Assembly (NCBI GenBank): GCA_051653625.1 | Contig: JBOFWM010000026.1 | Span: forward strand, 1 to 37,147 | Direction: 5' to 3' | DNA length: 37,147 nucleotides | Source of the DNA: SFDP01 sp051653625 | Lineage (GTDB): Bacteria; Bacillota; Clostridia; Lachnospirales; Lachnospiraceae | In this document: piece after piece, positions 7,521-16,090 of the stretch | Layout of the letters: each line of letters starts with the position of its first letter | Position numbering within the stretch: position 1 is the stretch's first letter | The notes under the pieces: generated by a model | What the model was told of the DNA's origin: nothing | The model's input: only the letters and a program-made list of their open reading frames with translations | The model's database searches: none | Position numbers and translations under genes: made by a program

Positions 7521-8699
7521 ATGAATAAATTCAAAGTTACCATTACTTCTTGTTTTGTAGGATACATAGTTCAAGCAATTATTAATAATTTTATTCCTTT
7601 ATTATTTTTAACATTTGAATCTTCTTATGGAATTTCATTAAGTAAAATAACATTGTTAATTACAATTAATTTTGCAGTGCAATTAGTAGTTGATGTTTTG
7701 GCAATGTTTTTTGTGGATAAGATTGGATACAGAGTATCCATTGTTTTGGCACATATATTTTCTGCTACGGGATTAATTTTTCTTGCGATATTACCAGATA
7801 TAATGAAAAATCCAGGAAATGGACTATTGATTGCAGTCGTGACTTACGCTGTTGGTGGTGGTATTATTGAAGTGTTAATTAGTCCGATTATGGAAAGTTG
7901 TCCGACGGATCATAAAGAAAAGGCGATGAGTTTATTGCATTCTTTTTATTGTTGGGGACACGTAGCAGTTGTTTTAATTTCAACAATTTTCTTTGGGATT
8001 TTTGGGATTTTTAATTGGAAAATATTAGCATTTTTTTGGGCTGTTATACCTATTGTAAATGGAATTGCATTTATGAAAGTTCCGATGAACCCGCTGATAG
8101 AAGAACATGAAGTTGGAATGCCGATTAAAACTTTGCTTTGTAATAAAGTGTTTTGGATCTTAATGTTGATGATGATATGTGCTGGTGCAAGTGAGTTATC
8201 AGTAAGTCAATGGGCATCTGCTTTTGCAGAGCAAGGATTAGGGATTTCTAAAACATTAGGTGATTTGACGGGACCTATGATGTTTGCTATTTGTATGGGG
8301 ATTTCTAGAGTATATTATGGCAAAGTTGGAGAAAAGATAAATCTTGATCGATTTATGAAAGTAAGTGTGGTTTTATGCATTGCATCATATTTCATCATTA
8401 GTCTTATACCAAACCCTATAATAAGTTTGGTAGGTTGTGCAATTTGTGGATTTTCTGTAGGAATTATGTGGCCGGGGACATTTAGTAATGCGACAATTTC
8501 TTTGAAGAATGGAGGAACAGCTATGTTTGCATTGCTTGCTTTGGCAGGTGATGTGGGATGTTCGGTAGGTCCAACAGTTGTAGGAATGGCTTCTGCTTTT
8601 GCAAATTCAAATTTGAAAATTGGAATTCTAATAGCAGTAGTATTTCCAATTATATTGTTATCTTGCTTGTGGTTAAAAGAAAAATATAAAAATATTTAA
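7521..8699 (+). CDS. Major facilitator superfamily transporter
   Basis: Membrane carrier of 392 residues with about twelve hydrophobic helices in two halves, joined by a loop around residues 190-205 (PLIEEHEVGMPIKTL). The stretch VDVLAMFFVDKIGYRVSI fits the conserved loop between helices 2 and 3. The second half shows GFSVGIMWPGTFSNATISLKNGG and GDVGCSVGPTVVG, as in FucP-like sugar permeases and related carriers. The substrate is not deducible. The ribosome binding site (GAGAAG) is weak and the gene begins eleven bases after the PilZ gene, so it is probably translated from the same message. A strong terminator follows. The pair sits between two parts of the allantoin region, yet no shared regulatory motif precedes it. 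Confidence 0.8.
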   Translation: MNKFKVTITSCFVGYIVQAIINNFIPLLFLTFESSYGISLSKITLLITINFAVQLVVDVLAMFFVDKIGYRVSIVLAHIFSATGLIFLAILPDIMKNPGNGLLIAVVTYAVGGGIIEVLISPIMESCPTDHKEKAMSLLHSFYCWGHVAVVLISTIFFGIFGIFNWKILAFFWAVIPIVNGIAFMKVPMNPLIEEHEVGMPIKTLLCNKVFWILMLMMICAGASELSVSQWASAFAEQGLGISKTLGDLTGPMMFAICMGISRVYYGKVGEKINLDRFMKVSVVLCIASYFIISLIPNPIISLVGCAICGFSVGIMWPGTFSNATISLKNGGTAMFALLALAGDVGCSVGPTVVGMASAFANSNLKIGILIAVVFPIILLSCLWLKEKYKNI

Positions 8700-8717
8700 T
8701 TAAATAGGTAAAGCTAT

Positions 8718-8766
8718 AAAATGACTTCTCAATTGTTTTAGAAAAAACAATTGAGAAGTCATTTTT
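8718..8766. terminator. Terminator after the MFS gene
   Basis: A perfect 22-base-pair stem (arms 8718-8739 and 8744-8765, AAAATGACTTCTCAATTG at the 5' side) with a four-base loop has T on one flank and A on the other, so it could act in both directions. It closes the PilZ-MFS unit. Confidence 0.92.
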
Positions 8767-8836
8767 ATAGTGATAATTAAAAAATAGACGTTTCAAAAAA
8801 AATTACGATAGTATAAAAATAGATATGCAAAATAAA

Positions 8837-8862
8837 CACCTATTTGACGAATGGGTGGTTAA
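8837..8862. promoter_or_regulatory. Inverted repeat with TGGTTAA upstream of the pucG promoter
   Basis: CACCTATT (8837-8844) and AATGGGTG (8850-8857) form a hyphenated inverted repeat. The right arm runs into TGGTTAA (8856-8862), which resembles the right half of the PucR box described in Bacillus subtilis (as I recall, WWWCNTTGGTTAA). It ends only a few bases before the GCACATTG motif at 8866. A second regulator contact is possible but not shown. Confidence 0.35.
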
Positions 8863-8865
8863 AAC

Positions 8866-8899
8866 GCACATTGAATATCATGAAAAAAAGGACTACTAT
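8866..8899 (+). promoter_or_regulatory. Promoter of pucG with motif at -35
   Basis: -35 TTGAAT (8871-8876), 17-base spacer, -10 TACTAT (8894-8899). GCACATTG at 8866-8873 overlaps the -35 and begins 28 bases before the -10, the same geometry as at allB. No hairpin is seen in the roughly 50-base leader, unlike at allB and the symporter gene. Confidence 0.7.
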
Positions 8900-8958
8900 T
8901 AACTATAAGGAAAAGTATAAATAAAAAGAGTAAATTACCGAAAGAGAGGATATTTAAC

Positions 8959-10188
8959 ATGCAATTTCAAGAAATCAACCCATCACCGAGAACTTTAATG
9001 ACACCAGGACCTGTAGAAACAGATCCAAGAGTGCTACGTGCAATGGGAGCACATATTTTAGGGCAATTTGATGCTGAATTTTTAGCATTAATGGCTGAAA
9101 CACAAGTTATGGAAAGAGAAGTATTCCGTACAAAAAATGAACAAACATTTCTAGTGAATTCGACTTCACGTGGAGGAGTTGAAACAGTATTAACAGCTGC
9201 AATTTGTCCAGGAGACAAAGTATTAATTCCTTCTTATGGACGTTTTGGATATTTACTTGCAGAAATTTTAGAAAGATGTGGAGCAGATATTACAATTCTT
9301 GAAAGAGAATGGGGAACTGTATTTACACCAGAAGAAGTAGAAGAAGCATTAAAGAAAGATACGTATAAAGCAGTTGCAATTGTGCATGGTGAAACTTCTA
9401 CATCTATGATGCAACCATTAGATGAAATTGGAAAAATATGTAAAAAATACGATGCATTGTTATTAGTTGATGCGGTAGCAACACTTGGTGGAGCAGATGT
9501 AAGAGTTGATGAATGGTTAATTGATGGATGTGCATCTGGAACACAAAAATGTATTTCAGCACCTTCTGGATCTTCTCTTATTACAGTAAATAAAAATATT
9601 GAAGATATTATTTATGCAAGAAAGAAAGTAGAAAAAGGAATTCGTACAAATGATGATTTGGCAAATGTTTTACCACATATTCCAAGTAACTACCTAGATT
9701 TAGCACAATTAACAGATTACTGGGGTCCACGTCATTTGAATCATCATACAGAAGCAACTAGCATGCAATATGCAGTTCATGAAGCACTTCGTTGTATTAT
9801 GACAGAAGGATTAGATGCTAGATTAGAAAGACATAAATTAAATGATAAAGCATTAGTTGCAGGATTACAAGCAATGGGACTTGAAATATTTGGAGATATT
9901 AAAAATAAAATGCCAGTTGTAACAGCGATTAATATTCCAGAAGGAGTAGATGGGAAAATAATTCGTGCTGAATTATTAAAAGATTTTGGGATTGAAATTG
10001 CAAGTTCGTTTGGACCACTTGATGGAAAAGTACTCCGTATTGGAAATATGGGATATTCAAGTCAAAAAAGAAATATTTTAATGTTAATGGGAGCGCTTGA
10101 AGCAGTATTACTACAAAACAAAGTGAAGCTACCAAAGGGTGAAGCAGTGGCAGCAGCACTTTCTGTATATCGTAGTAGTGAAGTTTAA
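8959..10188 (+). CDS. pucG: Ureidoglycine-glyoxylate aminotransferase (PucG/UGXT type)
   Basis: PLP enzyme of class V aminotransferase fold, 409 residues. The PLP lysine is K197 (SGTQKCISAPSG), the aspartate that binds the pyridine nitrogen is D171 (LLLVDAVATLGG), and the N-terminus RTLMTPGPVETDPRVLRAM is typical of the alanine-glyoxylate aminotransferase group. The block SNYLDLAQLTDYWGPRHLNHHTEAT strongly resembles PucG of Bacillus subtilis. PucG and its Klebsiella counterpart transfer the amino group of (S)-ureidoglycine to glyoxylate, giving oxalurate and glycine. That product is the substrate of the AllF/G/H system encoded just downstream. GAGAGGA precedes the ATG. A generic alanine- or serine-glyoxylate activity cannot be excluded from sequence. 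Confidence 0.9.
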   Translation: MQFQEINPSPRTLMTPGPVETDPRVLRAMGAHILGQFDAEFLALMAETQVMEREVFRTKNEQTFLVNSTSRGGVETVLTAAICPGDKVLIPSYGRFGYLLAEILERCGADITILEREWGTVFTPEEVEEALKKDTYKAVAIVHGETSTSMMQPLDEIGKICKKYDALLLVDAVATLGGADVRVDEWLIDGCASGTQKCISAPSGSSLITVNKNIEDIIYARKKVEKGIRTNDDLANVLPHIPSNYLDLAQLTDYWGPRHLNHHTEATSMQYAVHEALRCIMTEGLDARLERHKLNDKALVAGLQAMGLEIFGDIKNKMPVVTAINIPEGVDGKIIRAELLKDFGIEIASSFGPLDGKVLRIGNMGYSSQKRNILMLMGALEAVLLQNKVKLPKGEAVAAALSVYRSSEV

Positions 10189-10190
10189 AA

Positions 10191-11792
10191 TTAACTATAT
10201 TTTAAAATATAGACACATATACCAACTTGAATAGAAAATAATAAGCTAGAATTTTTTAAGTCGAACTCGATTAATTCACTAATTTTATTCATTCTCTTTA
10301 TAAAAGTATTGCGATGAATATAAAGTGCTTGTGAAGTAAGTGAAGAATTATAGGAATGTTCAAAATAAGATAAAAGTGTAGGTAGTAATTCTGATTTGTT
10401 TTTTAAATCGTACTCATACAATGGTTTTACCGTTTCTGTAAAATATTTTTCCAACTCAATATCAGGAATAAAATTTACAATCCAAAAAATCAAATGATCT
10501 TTAAAAGAAATAATTGTTTTTGTTTTTAATTTTGGAAAAAGTGAAACCATAAAACTTGCTTCTTTGTATGATAAAGCAATGTCAGAAGAATCTACACTTT
10601 TTTGGCTTATTCCAATAATAAAAGTCGAGTTTACTTTTTCATCAATTAAAGTTGCGATACGACTAACATTTTTTTTCATATCACCTTTTTCATCAAATAG
10701 ATAGATACAGATGCATTGGTTATTGTAGGCGATAAAAAAGGAATCATGTTTGGGAGAAAAAAGTTGCAAGCAATTAGTGATGGTTTTGATAATAGGCTGC
10801 GTAATTTGTGTAATATCCTTGTTTTTAGGGGATAGAAGCATACAAATACGCTCTTTCTTGTAAGGAAAACCATAATAATCAAATAACATTGCATGCTCAA
10901 GGTCATTTTTTTTCTCATCGTTGTTTAGAAAGTGAAAAAAGCTATCGTAATAATGATTATAATTGCCCGATGTTTTTAATTGATTATTTTGAGAAAAAGA
11001 AATAATCTTCAAAGCATGCGTTAAAATATCAATTGGTAGTAACGTTGAGTCTTGTGTAAATATACAAAGATAACGTTGATATACAGGGATTGGAATCAAA
11101 AAAATTGTGATTTCTTCCTCCTTGTATATAATCGTAATAGAAGTTGCATTTCCATTTAATGCTGGAAGTGTTACAGCGCTAAAAATAGAAGAGCTATTTG
11201 TAAGCTCAGTTACAAAATTAAGATATTGTGAATCAGTTGGTAAAATGGAATGCCATTCACAATGGTAATTTGCAGTTAAAATAAAAAGTGACTTCGATAA
11301 AAAAGAAGATAAAATATCAAGAATTTCATCTGTATTCTTCTTTTCGAAATATGCGTTAAATAATTGATTGTATAAAGTTTGTTCATTTAACATATCTTGA
11401 AACTTTTCTTGATAAAGTTGATTGTTAATTAACTTTGTAACATCTGCAAACGTATATTTTGCTGGAAGTTCAATAATTGGAAGCTTGATTTTTTCAGAAA
11501 AAGCAAGAAGATCTTCAGGGATCGTATCAAAATAACGTTTTGTTTTAATGCAAAGTGCAGGGCAACCAGCAATTTTTAAATCTTGTAAAATAGTAGTTTG
11601 CAATTCAGGATTGTTTACAAAAATATAACCTGTAGTAAGTACTAATTCACCAGGTTTTACCCAATGTACAACTTCGGGATCATCCATAATATTAACACTA
11701 GAAATTGCATTATTAAGGCAGTCTGTGTTTGTTAATAAAGATAAGTCCTTTAAAGAGCTATTATATAAAAGCCATTCTAAATTGGTTGTCAT
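10191..11792 (-). CDS. pucR: PucR-family transcriptional regulator of purine/ureide catabolism
   Basis: A 533-residue regulator, close to the 531 residues of Bacillus subtilis PucR. The N-terminal third is the PucR sensor domain (DPEVVHWVKPGELVLTTGYIF at about residues 48-68). The middle has the degenerate GGDEF-like region common to CdaR/PucR proteins. The C-terminus carries the helix-turn-helix, with SQALYIHRNTFIKRMNKISE. I take the ATG at 11792, which has AAAGGA eleven bases before it; an upstream ATG at 11825 adds unmatched residues. It is convergent with pucG, two bases apart, and divergent from the oxamate operon, so it is the obvious controller of the region. Ligands are probably ureides such as allantoin or allantoate, by analogy. 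Confidence 0.93.
   Translation of the reverse strand: MTTNLEWLLYNSSLKDLSLLTNTDCLNNAISSVNIMDDPEVVHWVKPGELVLTTGYIFVNNPELQTTILQDLKIAGCPALCIKTKRYFDTIPEDLLAFSEKIKLPIIELPAKYTFADVTKLINNQLYQEKFQDMLNEQTLYNQLFNAYFEKKNTDEILDILSSFLSKSLFILTANYHCEWHSILPTDSQYLNFVTELTNSSSIFSAVTLPALNGNATSITIIYKEEEITIFLIPIPVYQRYLCIFTQDSTLLPIDILTHALKIISFSQNNQLKTSGNYNHYYDSFFHFLNNDEKKNDLEHAMLFDYYGFPYKKERICMLLSPKNKDITQITQPIIKTITNCLQLFSPKHDSFFIAYNNQCICIYLFDEKGDMKKNVSRIATLIDEKVNSTFIIGISQKSVDSSDIALSYKEASFMVSLFPKLKTKTIISFKDHLIFWIVNFIPDIELEKYFTETVKPLYEYDLKNKSELLPTLLSYFEHSYNSSLTSQALYIHRNTFIKRMNKISELIEFDLKNSSLLFSIQVGICVYILKYS
10195..10212. terminator. AT-rich palindrome between pucG and pucR
   Basis: CTATATTTTAAAATATAG is a perfect 18-base palindrome covering the last codons of pucR just after the pucG stop. 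It may serve as a weak bidirectional terminator, but it has no GC-rich stem and no separate T run. Confidence 0.35.
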
Positions 11793-11818
11793 AAGTATTA
11801 GTGTCCTTTCGGTGAGAA

Positions 11819-11853
11819 TGCACATATTTTATCATATAAGCTCATATTTGAAT
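11819..11853. promoter_or_regulatory. Divergent pucR / MFS control region with motif copy
   Basis: TGCACATATTTTATC at 11819-11833 resembles the GCAYATTG motif and lies 27 bases before the pucR start codon. On the - strand TAAAAT (11826-11831) is a possible pucR -10 directly beside it, so binding here could repress pucR. For the rightward operon the best guess is -35 TTGAAT (11848-11853) with a poor TAGAAA -10 at 11871; that promoter is not well defined. Confidence 0.4.
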
Positions 11854-11890
11854 AGCATTTATAGGCAAGTTAGAAAAGAGGAAAAGAAAA

Positions 11891-13084
11891 ATGAAAAGTG
11901 AAGAACAAAATTACTGGAAAAGAGTTGTGTTTTTACTATGTCTTGGATGGGCAAGTATTTGGATTTATAGAACGATGCTTACACCAATTTATGCAGAAAT
12001 ACAAGGAACAATAGGTGAACACTCAAGCCTTGAAATGGGATTGATATCAAGTATGTATTTTTTTGGATATGTAGCCACACAAATACCGAGCGGATTATTA
12101 ATGGATCGCATTGGAAAAAAAACGGTTATGGTTCCGGGATTTGTATTGTTTTTAGTGGGTATTATCACTATTGGGTTTGCATCTAGTATTCATATGCTCT
12201 ATGTAGGAAGTGTATTAGCGGGAATTGGTACAGGGGCTTATTATAGTGGTGCATTTTCTTTATCCAGTGACCATGTACCTGCAAAATATAAATATTTTGC
12301 AACGGCACTGATTAATAATGGATGTGCATTTGGTATGATCATTGGTTATTTATCAGGAGGTTTTTTTGTTAGAAATCTTGGAATGAAATGGAATACATTA
12401 GTATTTCTTTGTGCTTTATTTGTTTTGATTGTTACGATTTTCTTTGCATTTGGATTGAAAAAGGAAGAAAAAGAAAGAAAACATGAAGAGCATCATGAAA
12501 AAATAAATTATAAAATATTTTTTGCACCTAAAATGTTGACGGTATATTTTATGTATTTTAGTACTTGCTATGGGTATTATATGATTGTAACTTGGTTACC
12601 GTCTTTTTTGGAAACAGAACGTGGATTTTCAGGTGGTGCAGCAAGCGTATATGCTTGTATTGTAGCAGCTGTATCGATTCCAGGAGCAATGTTTCTAGGA
12701 AAAGTATTAGATCGTTTTAATGAAAAAAGAGTGTTTCTAATGATGGTGTTACAAATTGGATCAGCCATCATGATCGTTTTGATTTCAAAATTTGAAGTGT
12801 TGCCACTTCTTATTGTTTGTTTAGCAGTTTATGGACTATGTGGAAAACAAGCAATTGATCCACTAATTGTTCCTCATGTATCGGGTGGTATTCCAGATAA
12901 ACTTCGTTCTACAGGACTAGGAATTTTTAACTTCTTTGGTATGAGTGGTTCTATTTTAGCACCAAGTATCACTGGATATGCAGGGGATGTACTTGGAAGT
13001 AAAATTTATGGGTTTTATGTAGCAGTTATTTTATTAATTGGTAGTTCTATTTTATTTTATGTTAGTAATCGAAAATCAGTATAA
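11891..13084 (+). CDS. MFS transporter of the oxamate operon
   Basis: Membrane carrier of 397 residues with about twelve helices. The motif GLLMDRIGKKTVMVPGF between helices 2 and 3 is the classic major-facilitator loop (G-x-x-x-D-R-x-G-R/K). A charged central loop (KKEEKERKHEEHHEKIN) separates the halves. The N-terminal sequence WASIWIYRTMLTPIYAEIQ and the general layout suggest the anion-carrier branches of the superfamily, which include carboxylate transporters. It is the first gene of an operon with AllF-AllG, AllH and carbamate kinase, 21 bases before the fusion gene. A role in moving a ureide or the end product oxamate is therefore reasonable, but it is inference from position. AGAGGAAAAG precedes the ATG. 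Confidence 0.85.
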   Translation: MKSEEQNYWKRVVFLLCLGWASIWIYRTMLTPIYAEIQGTIGEHSSLEMGLISSMYFFGYVATQIPSGLLMDRIGKKTVMVPGFVLFLVGIITIGFASSIHMLYVGSVLAGIGTGAYYSGAFSLSSDHVPAKYKYFATALINNGCAFGMIIGYLSGGFFVRNLGMKWNTLVFLCALFVLIVTIFFAFGLKKEEKERKHEEHHEKINYKIFFAPKMLTVYFMYFSTCYGYYMIVTWLPSFLETERGFSGGAASVYACIVAAVSIPGAMFLGKVLDRFNEKRVFLMMVLQIGSAIMIVLISKFEVLPLLIVCLAVYGLCGKQAIDPLIVPHVSGGIPDKLRSTGLGIFNFFGMSGSILAPSITGYAGDVLGSKIYGFYVAVILLIGSSILFYVSNRKSV

Positions 13085-13105
13085 GAAAGAAAAGAGGGAA
13101 AAGAA

Positions 13106-16090
13106 ATGTTGCATGCAGTAATACAAAAAAATACATACATGGATTCTGTTGAACTTATGGTACTTAGCAAAAATATTGCAAAAGAAGAAGGTGTTATTAA
13201 AGCTACTATTATGATGGGGACACCTGCGAATATTGAAATTATGAAAAAAGGTGGATTCGAATGTGATGCTTTATTAGAAGCAAAAGCAAATGATATGGTA
13301 ATTGTAGTTGATACATTAGAGGAAGCGGTTGTTGGAAAAGTAGTAGAAGCAGTAAAGCTTGCTTTAAATGGAAAAAAAGAAGAAGAAGCACAAGGTTCTG
13401 GACTTGTAACAATAAAAAGTTGGGAACAAGCAAAAAAATATGAAAATCACAATATTTGTGTAATTTCTGTTCCTGGAGAATATGCAGCAGATGAAGCAAA
13501 AGAAGCGTTGAAACTTGGAAAACATGTTATGTTATTTAGTGATAATGTAACAAAAGAAGAAGAGAAAGCAGTAAAAACATTAGCGCACGAAAAAGGTCTT
13601 TTGGTAATGGGCCCAGATTGTGGTACTAGTATTTTAAATGGTGTACCTTTAGCGTTTGCTAACAATGTAAAACGAGGAAGTATAGGAATTGCAGGAGCTT
13701 CAGGTACTGGTATTCAAGAAGTAAGTGTAATGATTGAACGTATGGGTGGTGGTATTTCACATGCTATAGGAACAGGTGGAAGAGACTTATATGAAGAAAT
13801 TGGTGCAATTACTATGAAAGATAGTATTGCAATGTTGGAGAAAGATAGTGCAACAAACGTAATTGTTGTTGTTTCAAAGCCACCAGCAGAATCGGTGAAA
13901 AATGAATTAAAAGAAGTATTACAATCTTTAACAAAACCTGCGGTTGTTTTATTTCTTGGAGAAAGAGGATGTACAACAGTAAATAATGTTCATTTTGTGG
14001 AAAATTTAGAACAAGTTGCAAGAAAAGCATGTGAATTAGCATCTTATAAAATTATAGAATGTGATAAAACAGAGTATGAAATTACAACTACAAAAAAACA
14101 ATTAATCGGTCTTTATTCTGGTGGAACATTAGCAAGTGAAGCTGTTTGTATGATTAAAGAAAGCATGGAACTTTTTGGCGAAGAAAAAAAAGAAGGTTAT
14201 ATGCTTTCAAGCAAACAATGTATAGTATTAGATCTTGGAGATGATTTATATACAAAAGGAAAACCACATCCAATGATGGATGGTGCAGTAAGAAATCAGA
14301 AATTACAAGAATTATTACAAGGTTCTAATGAAGAAATAGTAGTGCTTATGGATGTAGTTTTAGGCGTAGGTTCTTCAAGTGACCCAGCTCTTGAATTAGT
14401 AGAAATTATGAAAAATGCTCCAAAAGAAGTGGAATTTGTTGTAAATCTTCTTGGTACAGTATCGGATTACCAAGGATTGGATGCACAAATGGAACTGTTA
14501 AAAGAAGCTGGTGCGACTGTGTTCTTAGGAAATACAATGGCAGTAAAACATGCAATTAAATTGATTGGTCATTCTTATGAAGAATCAGCACCGGTTGTTG
14601 AAAATAAAGAGATTGCAAAACGTGAATTAGAAAAACCATCAGATGCAATGATGGATTTAATTAATCAAAAGCCAGCTGTTATTAATGTTGGATTAAAAGG
14701 ATTCGCAAAAGATTTAGAAAATGAAAGACAAAGTGTTATTCATTTTGAGTGGAGACCAGTTGCAGGAGGGAATAAACTTGTAAAACAAGCTATTGATTAT
14801 TTAGATGGTTACGTATTTGAAGATGGTCCATATAAAACAATTGATGAAGCAAATCAAGCAGTTTTAGATAAAATTACAGAAAGTACACCTTGTTTAGTGG
14901 ACGTTGTACCAGCAAATACAGCAACTGATGTGTTCGAAGGAAAAAAATTATTATTACATGCAGGACCACCTATGACATGGGATGATATGACACATCCGAT
15001 GCAAGGGTCTTGTGTTGGAGCCGCATTATTTGAAGGATGGGCAACATCGGAAGAAGAAGCATGGGAAATGTTGAAAGCGGGAGAAGTTGCATTTATGCCA
15101 TGTCATCATGCAGGATTTGTAGGACCAATGGGTGGAATAACATCACCTAATATGGCGGTTTTAAAAGTAAAAAATCTAGCAGGAAATAATTTTGCATACT
15201 GTACAATGAATGAAGGAATAGGACAAGTACTTCGATTTGGAGCATATTCACAAACGGTTGTAGATCGTCTACATTTTATGGCAGATATTTTAGGACCGAC
15301 ACTTTCTAAAGCATTAAAAACATTAGAAAATGGTGTTAATATTAATGTTATGGTAAGTAAAGCAATAGCAATGGGGGATGAATTCCATCAAAGAAACATT
15401 GCAGCATCCTTAGTGTTCTTAAAAGAAGTTGCACCAATTATTGTTGGAATTGAAATGGATAATGTTGATAAGCAAAAAGTGATGAAATTCCTTGCGGATA
15501 CAGATCAATTCTTCTTAAATATTATGATGGCTGGTGCAAAAGCAGTAATGGATCATGCAGCAACGGTGCATTATGGAACGGTTGTAACTGTAATGAGTAG
15601 AAATGGTAAAGACTTTGGAGTACGAGTGAGTGGAATGAAACAAACTTGGTATACAGGACCTGTTAATACACCAAAAGGATTATATTTCACAGGATTTGAT
15701 GAAGAAATGGCAAATCCAGATATGGGAGATTCTGCAATTACAGAAACATTAGGAGTTGGTGGTATGGCAATGATAGCAGCTCCTGCTGTTACTAGATTTG
15801 TAGGAACTGGCGGATTTTATGATGCATTAGAAATTAGCAATCGTATGAGTGAAATCTGTATTTCTCATAATGGTATGTTTTCAATACCTACTTGGGATTT
15901 TAAAGGTGCCTGCCTAGGGATTGATATTAGAAAAGTTGCAACAACTTCTATTACACCAGTTATTAATACAGGAATTGCGCATAAAGTTGCAGGGCAAGGT
16001 CAAATTGGAGCTGGTACAGTAAATCCACCACTAGAATGTTTCACAGATGCAGTTGTAGAATATGCAAGACAATTAGGATTTAAAGGATAA
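13106..16090 (+). CDS. fdrA: Fused AllF (FdrA)-AllG (DUF1116) protein of the oxamate carbamoyltransferase system
   Basis: A 994-residue protein that joins two proteins separate in Escherichia coli. Residues 1 to about 570 match FdrA/AllF, with the succinyl-CoA-synthetase-like fold: LLVMGPDCGTSILNGVPLAF, GSIGIAGASGTGIQEVSVMI, GGRDLYEEIGAIT, and INVGLKGFAKDLENERQSV near the end. From about residue 576 it matches AllG/YlbE (DUF1116) over its full length: LLLHAGPPMTWDDM, MPCHHAGFVGPMGGITSPNM, MGDEFHQRNIA, NPDMGDSAITET and the C-terminal GQGQIGAGTVNPPLECF. The E. coli lengths, about 555 plus 419, add up well. AllF, AllG and AllH have been assigned as the enzyme that splits oxalurate with phosphate into oxamate and carbamoyl phosphate. 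No internal stop or start region with a ribosome binding site was seen at the junction, so the fusion appears real. AllH follows with no gap. Confidence 0.92.
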   Translation: MLHAVIQKNTYMDSVELMVLSKNIAKEEGVIKATIMMGTPANIEIMKKGGFECDALLEAKANDMVIVVDTLEEAVVGKVVEAVKLALNGKKEEEAQGSGLVTIKSWEQAKKYENHNICVISVPGEYAADEAKEALKLGKHVMLFSDNVTKEEEKAVKTLAHEKGLLVMGPDCGTSILNGVPLAFANNVKRGSIGIAGASGTGIQEVSVMIERMGGGISHAIGTGGRDLYEEIGAITMKDSIAMLEKDSATNVIVVVSKPPAESVKNELKEVLQSLTKPAVVLFLGERGCTTVNNVHFVENLEQVARKACELASYKIIECDKTEYEITTTKKQLIGLYSGGTLASEAVCMIKESMELFGEEKKEGYMLSSKQCIVLDLGDDLYTKGKPHPMMDGAVRNQKLQELLQGSNEEIVVLMDVVLGVGSSSDPALELVEIMKNAPKEVEFVVNLLGTVSDYQGLDAQMELLKEAGATVFLGNTMAVKHAIKLIGHSYEESAPVVENKEIAKRELEKPSDAMMDLINQKPAVINVGLKGFAKDLENERQSVIHFEWRPVAGGNKLVKQAIDYLDGYVFEDGPYKTIDEANQAVLDKITESTPCLVDVVPANTATDVFEGKKLLLHAGPPMTWDDMTHPMQGSCVGAALFEGWATSEEEAWEMLKAGEVAFMPCHHAGFVGPMGGITSPNMAVLKVKNLAGNNFAYCTMNEGIGQVLRFGAYSQTVVDRLHFMADILGPTLSKALKTLENGVNINVMVSKAIAMGDEFHQRNIAASLVFLKEVAPIIVGIEMDNVDKQKVMKFLADTDQFFLNIMMAGAKAVMDHAATVHYGTVVTVMSRNGKDFGVRVSGMKQTWYTGPVNTPKGLYFTGFDEEMANPDMGDSAITETLGVGGMAMIAAPAVTRFVGTGGFYDALEISNRMSEICISHNGMFSIPTWDFKGACLGIDIRKVATTSITPVINTGIAHKVAGQGQIGAGTVNPPLECFTDAVVEYARQLGFKG

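Noticed and set aside
11793..11825. PucR start at 11825.
   Set aside because: It adds eleven residues without family support and overlaps the putative -10 and motif region; 11792 has AAAGGA upstream.
13106..16090. Reading the AllF-AllG protein as a succinyl-CoA synthetase.
   Set aside because: The fold is related, but the DUF1116 half, AllH, carbamate kinase and the allantoin genes define the oxamate system.
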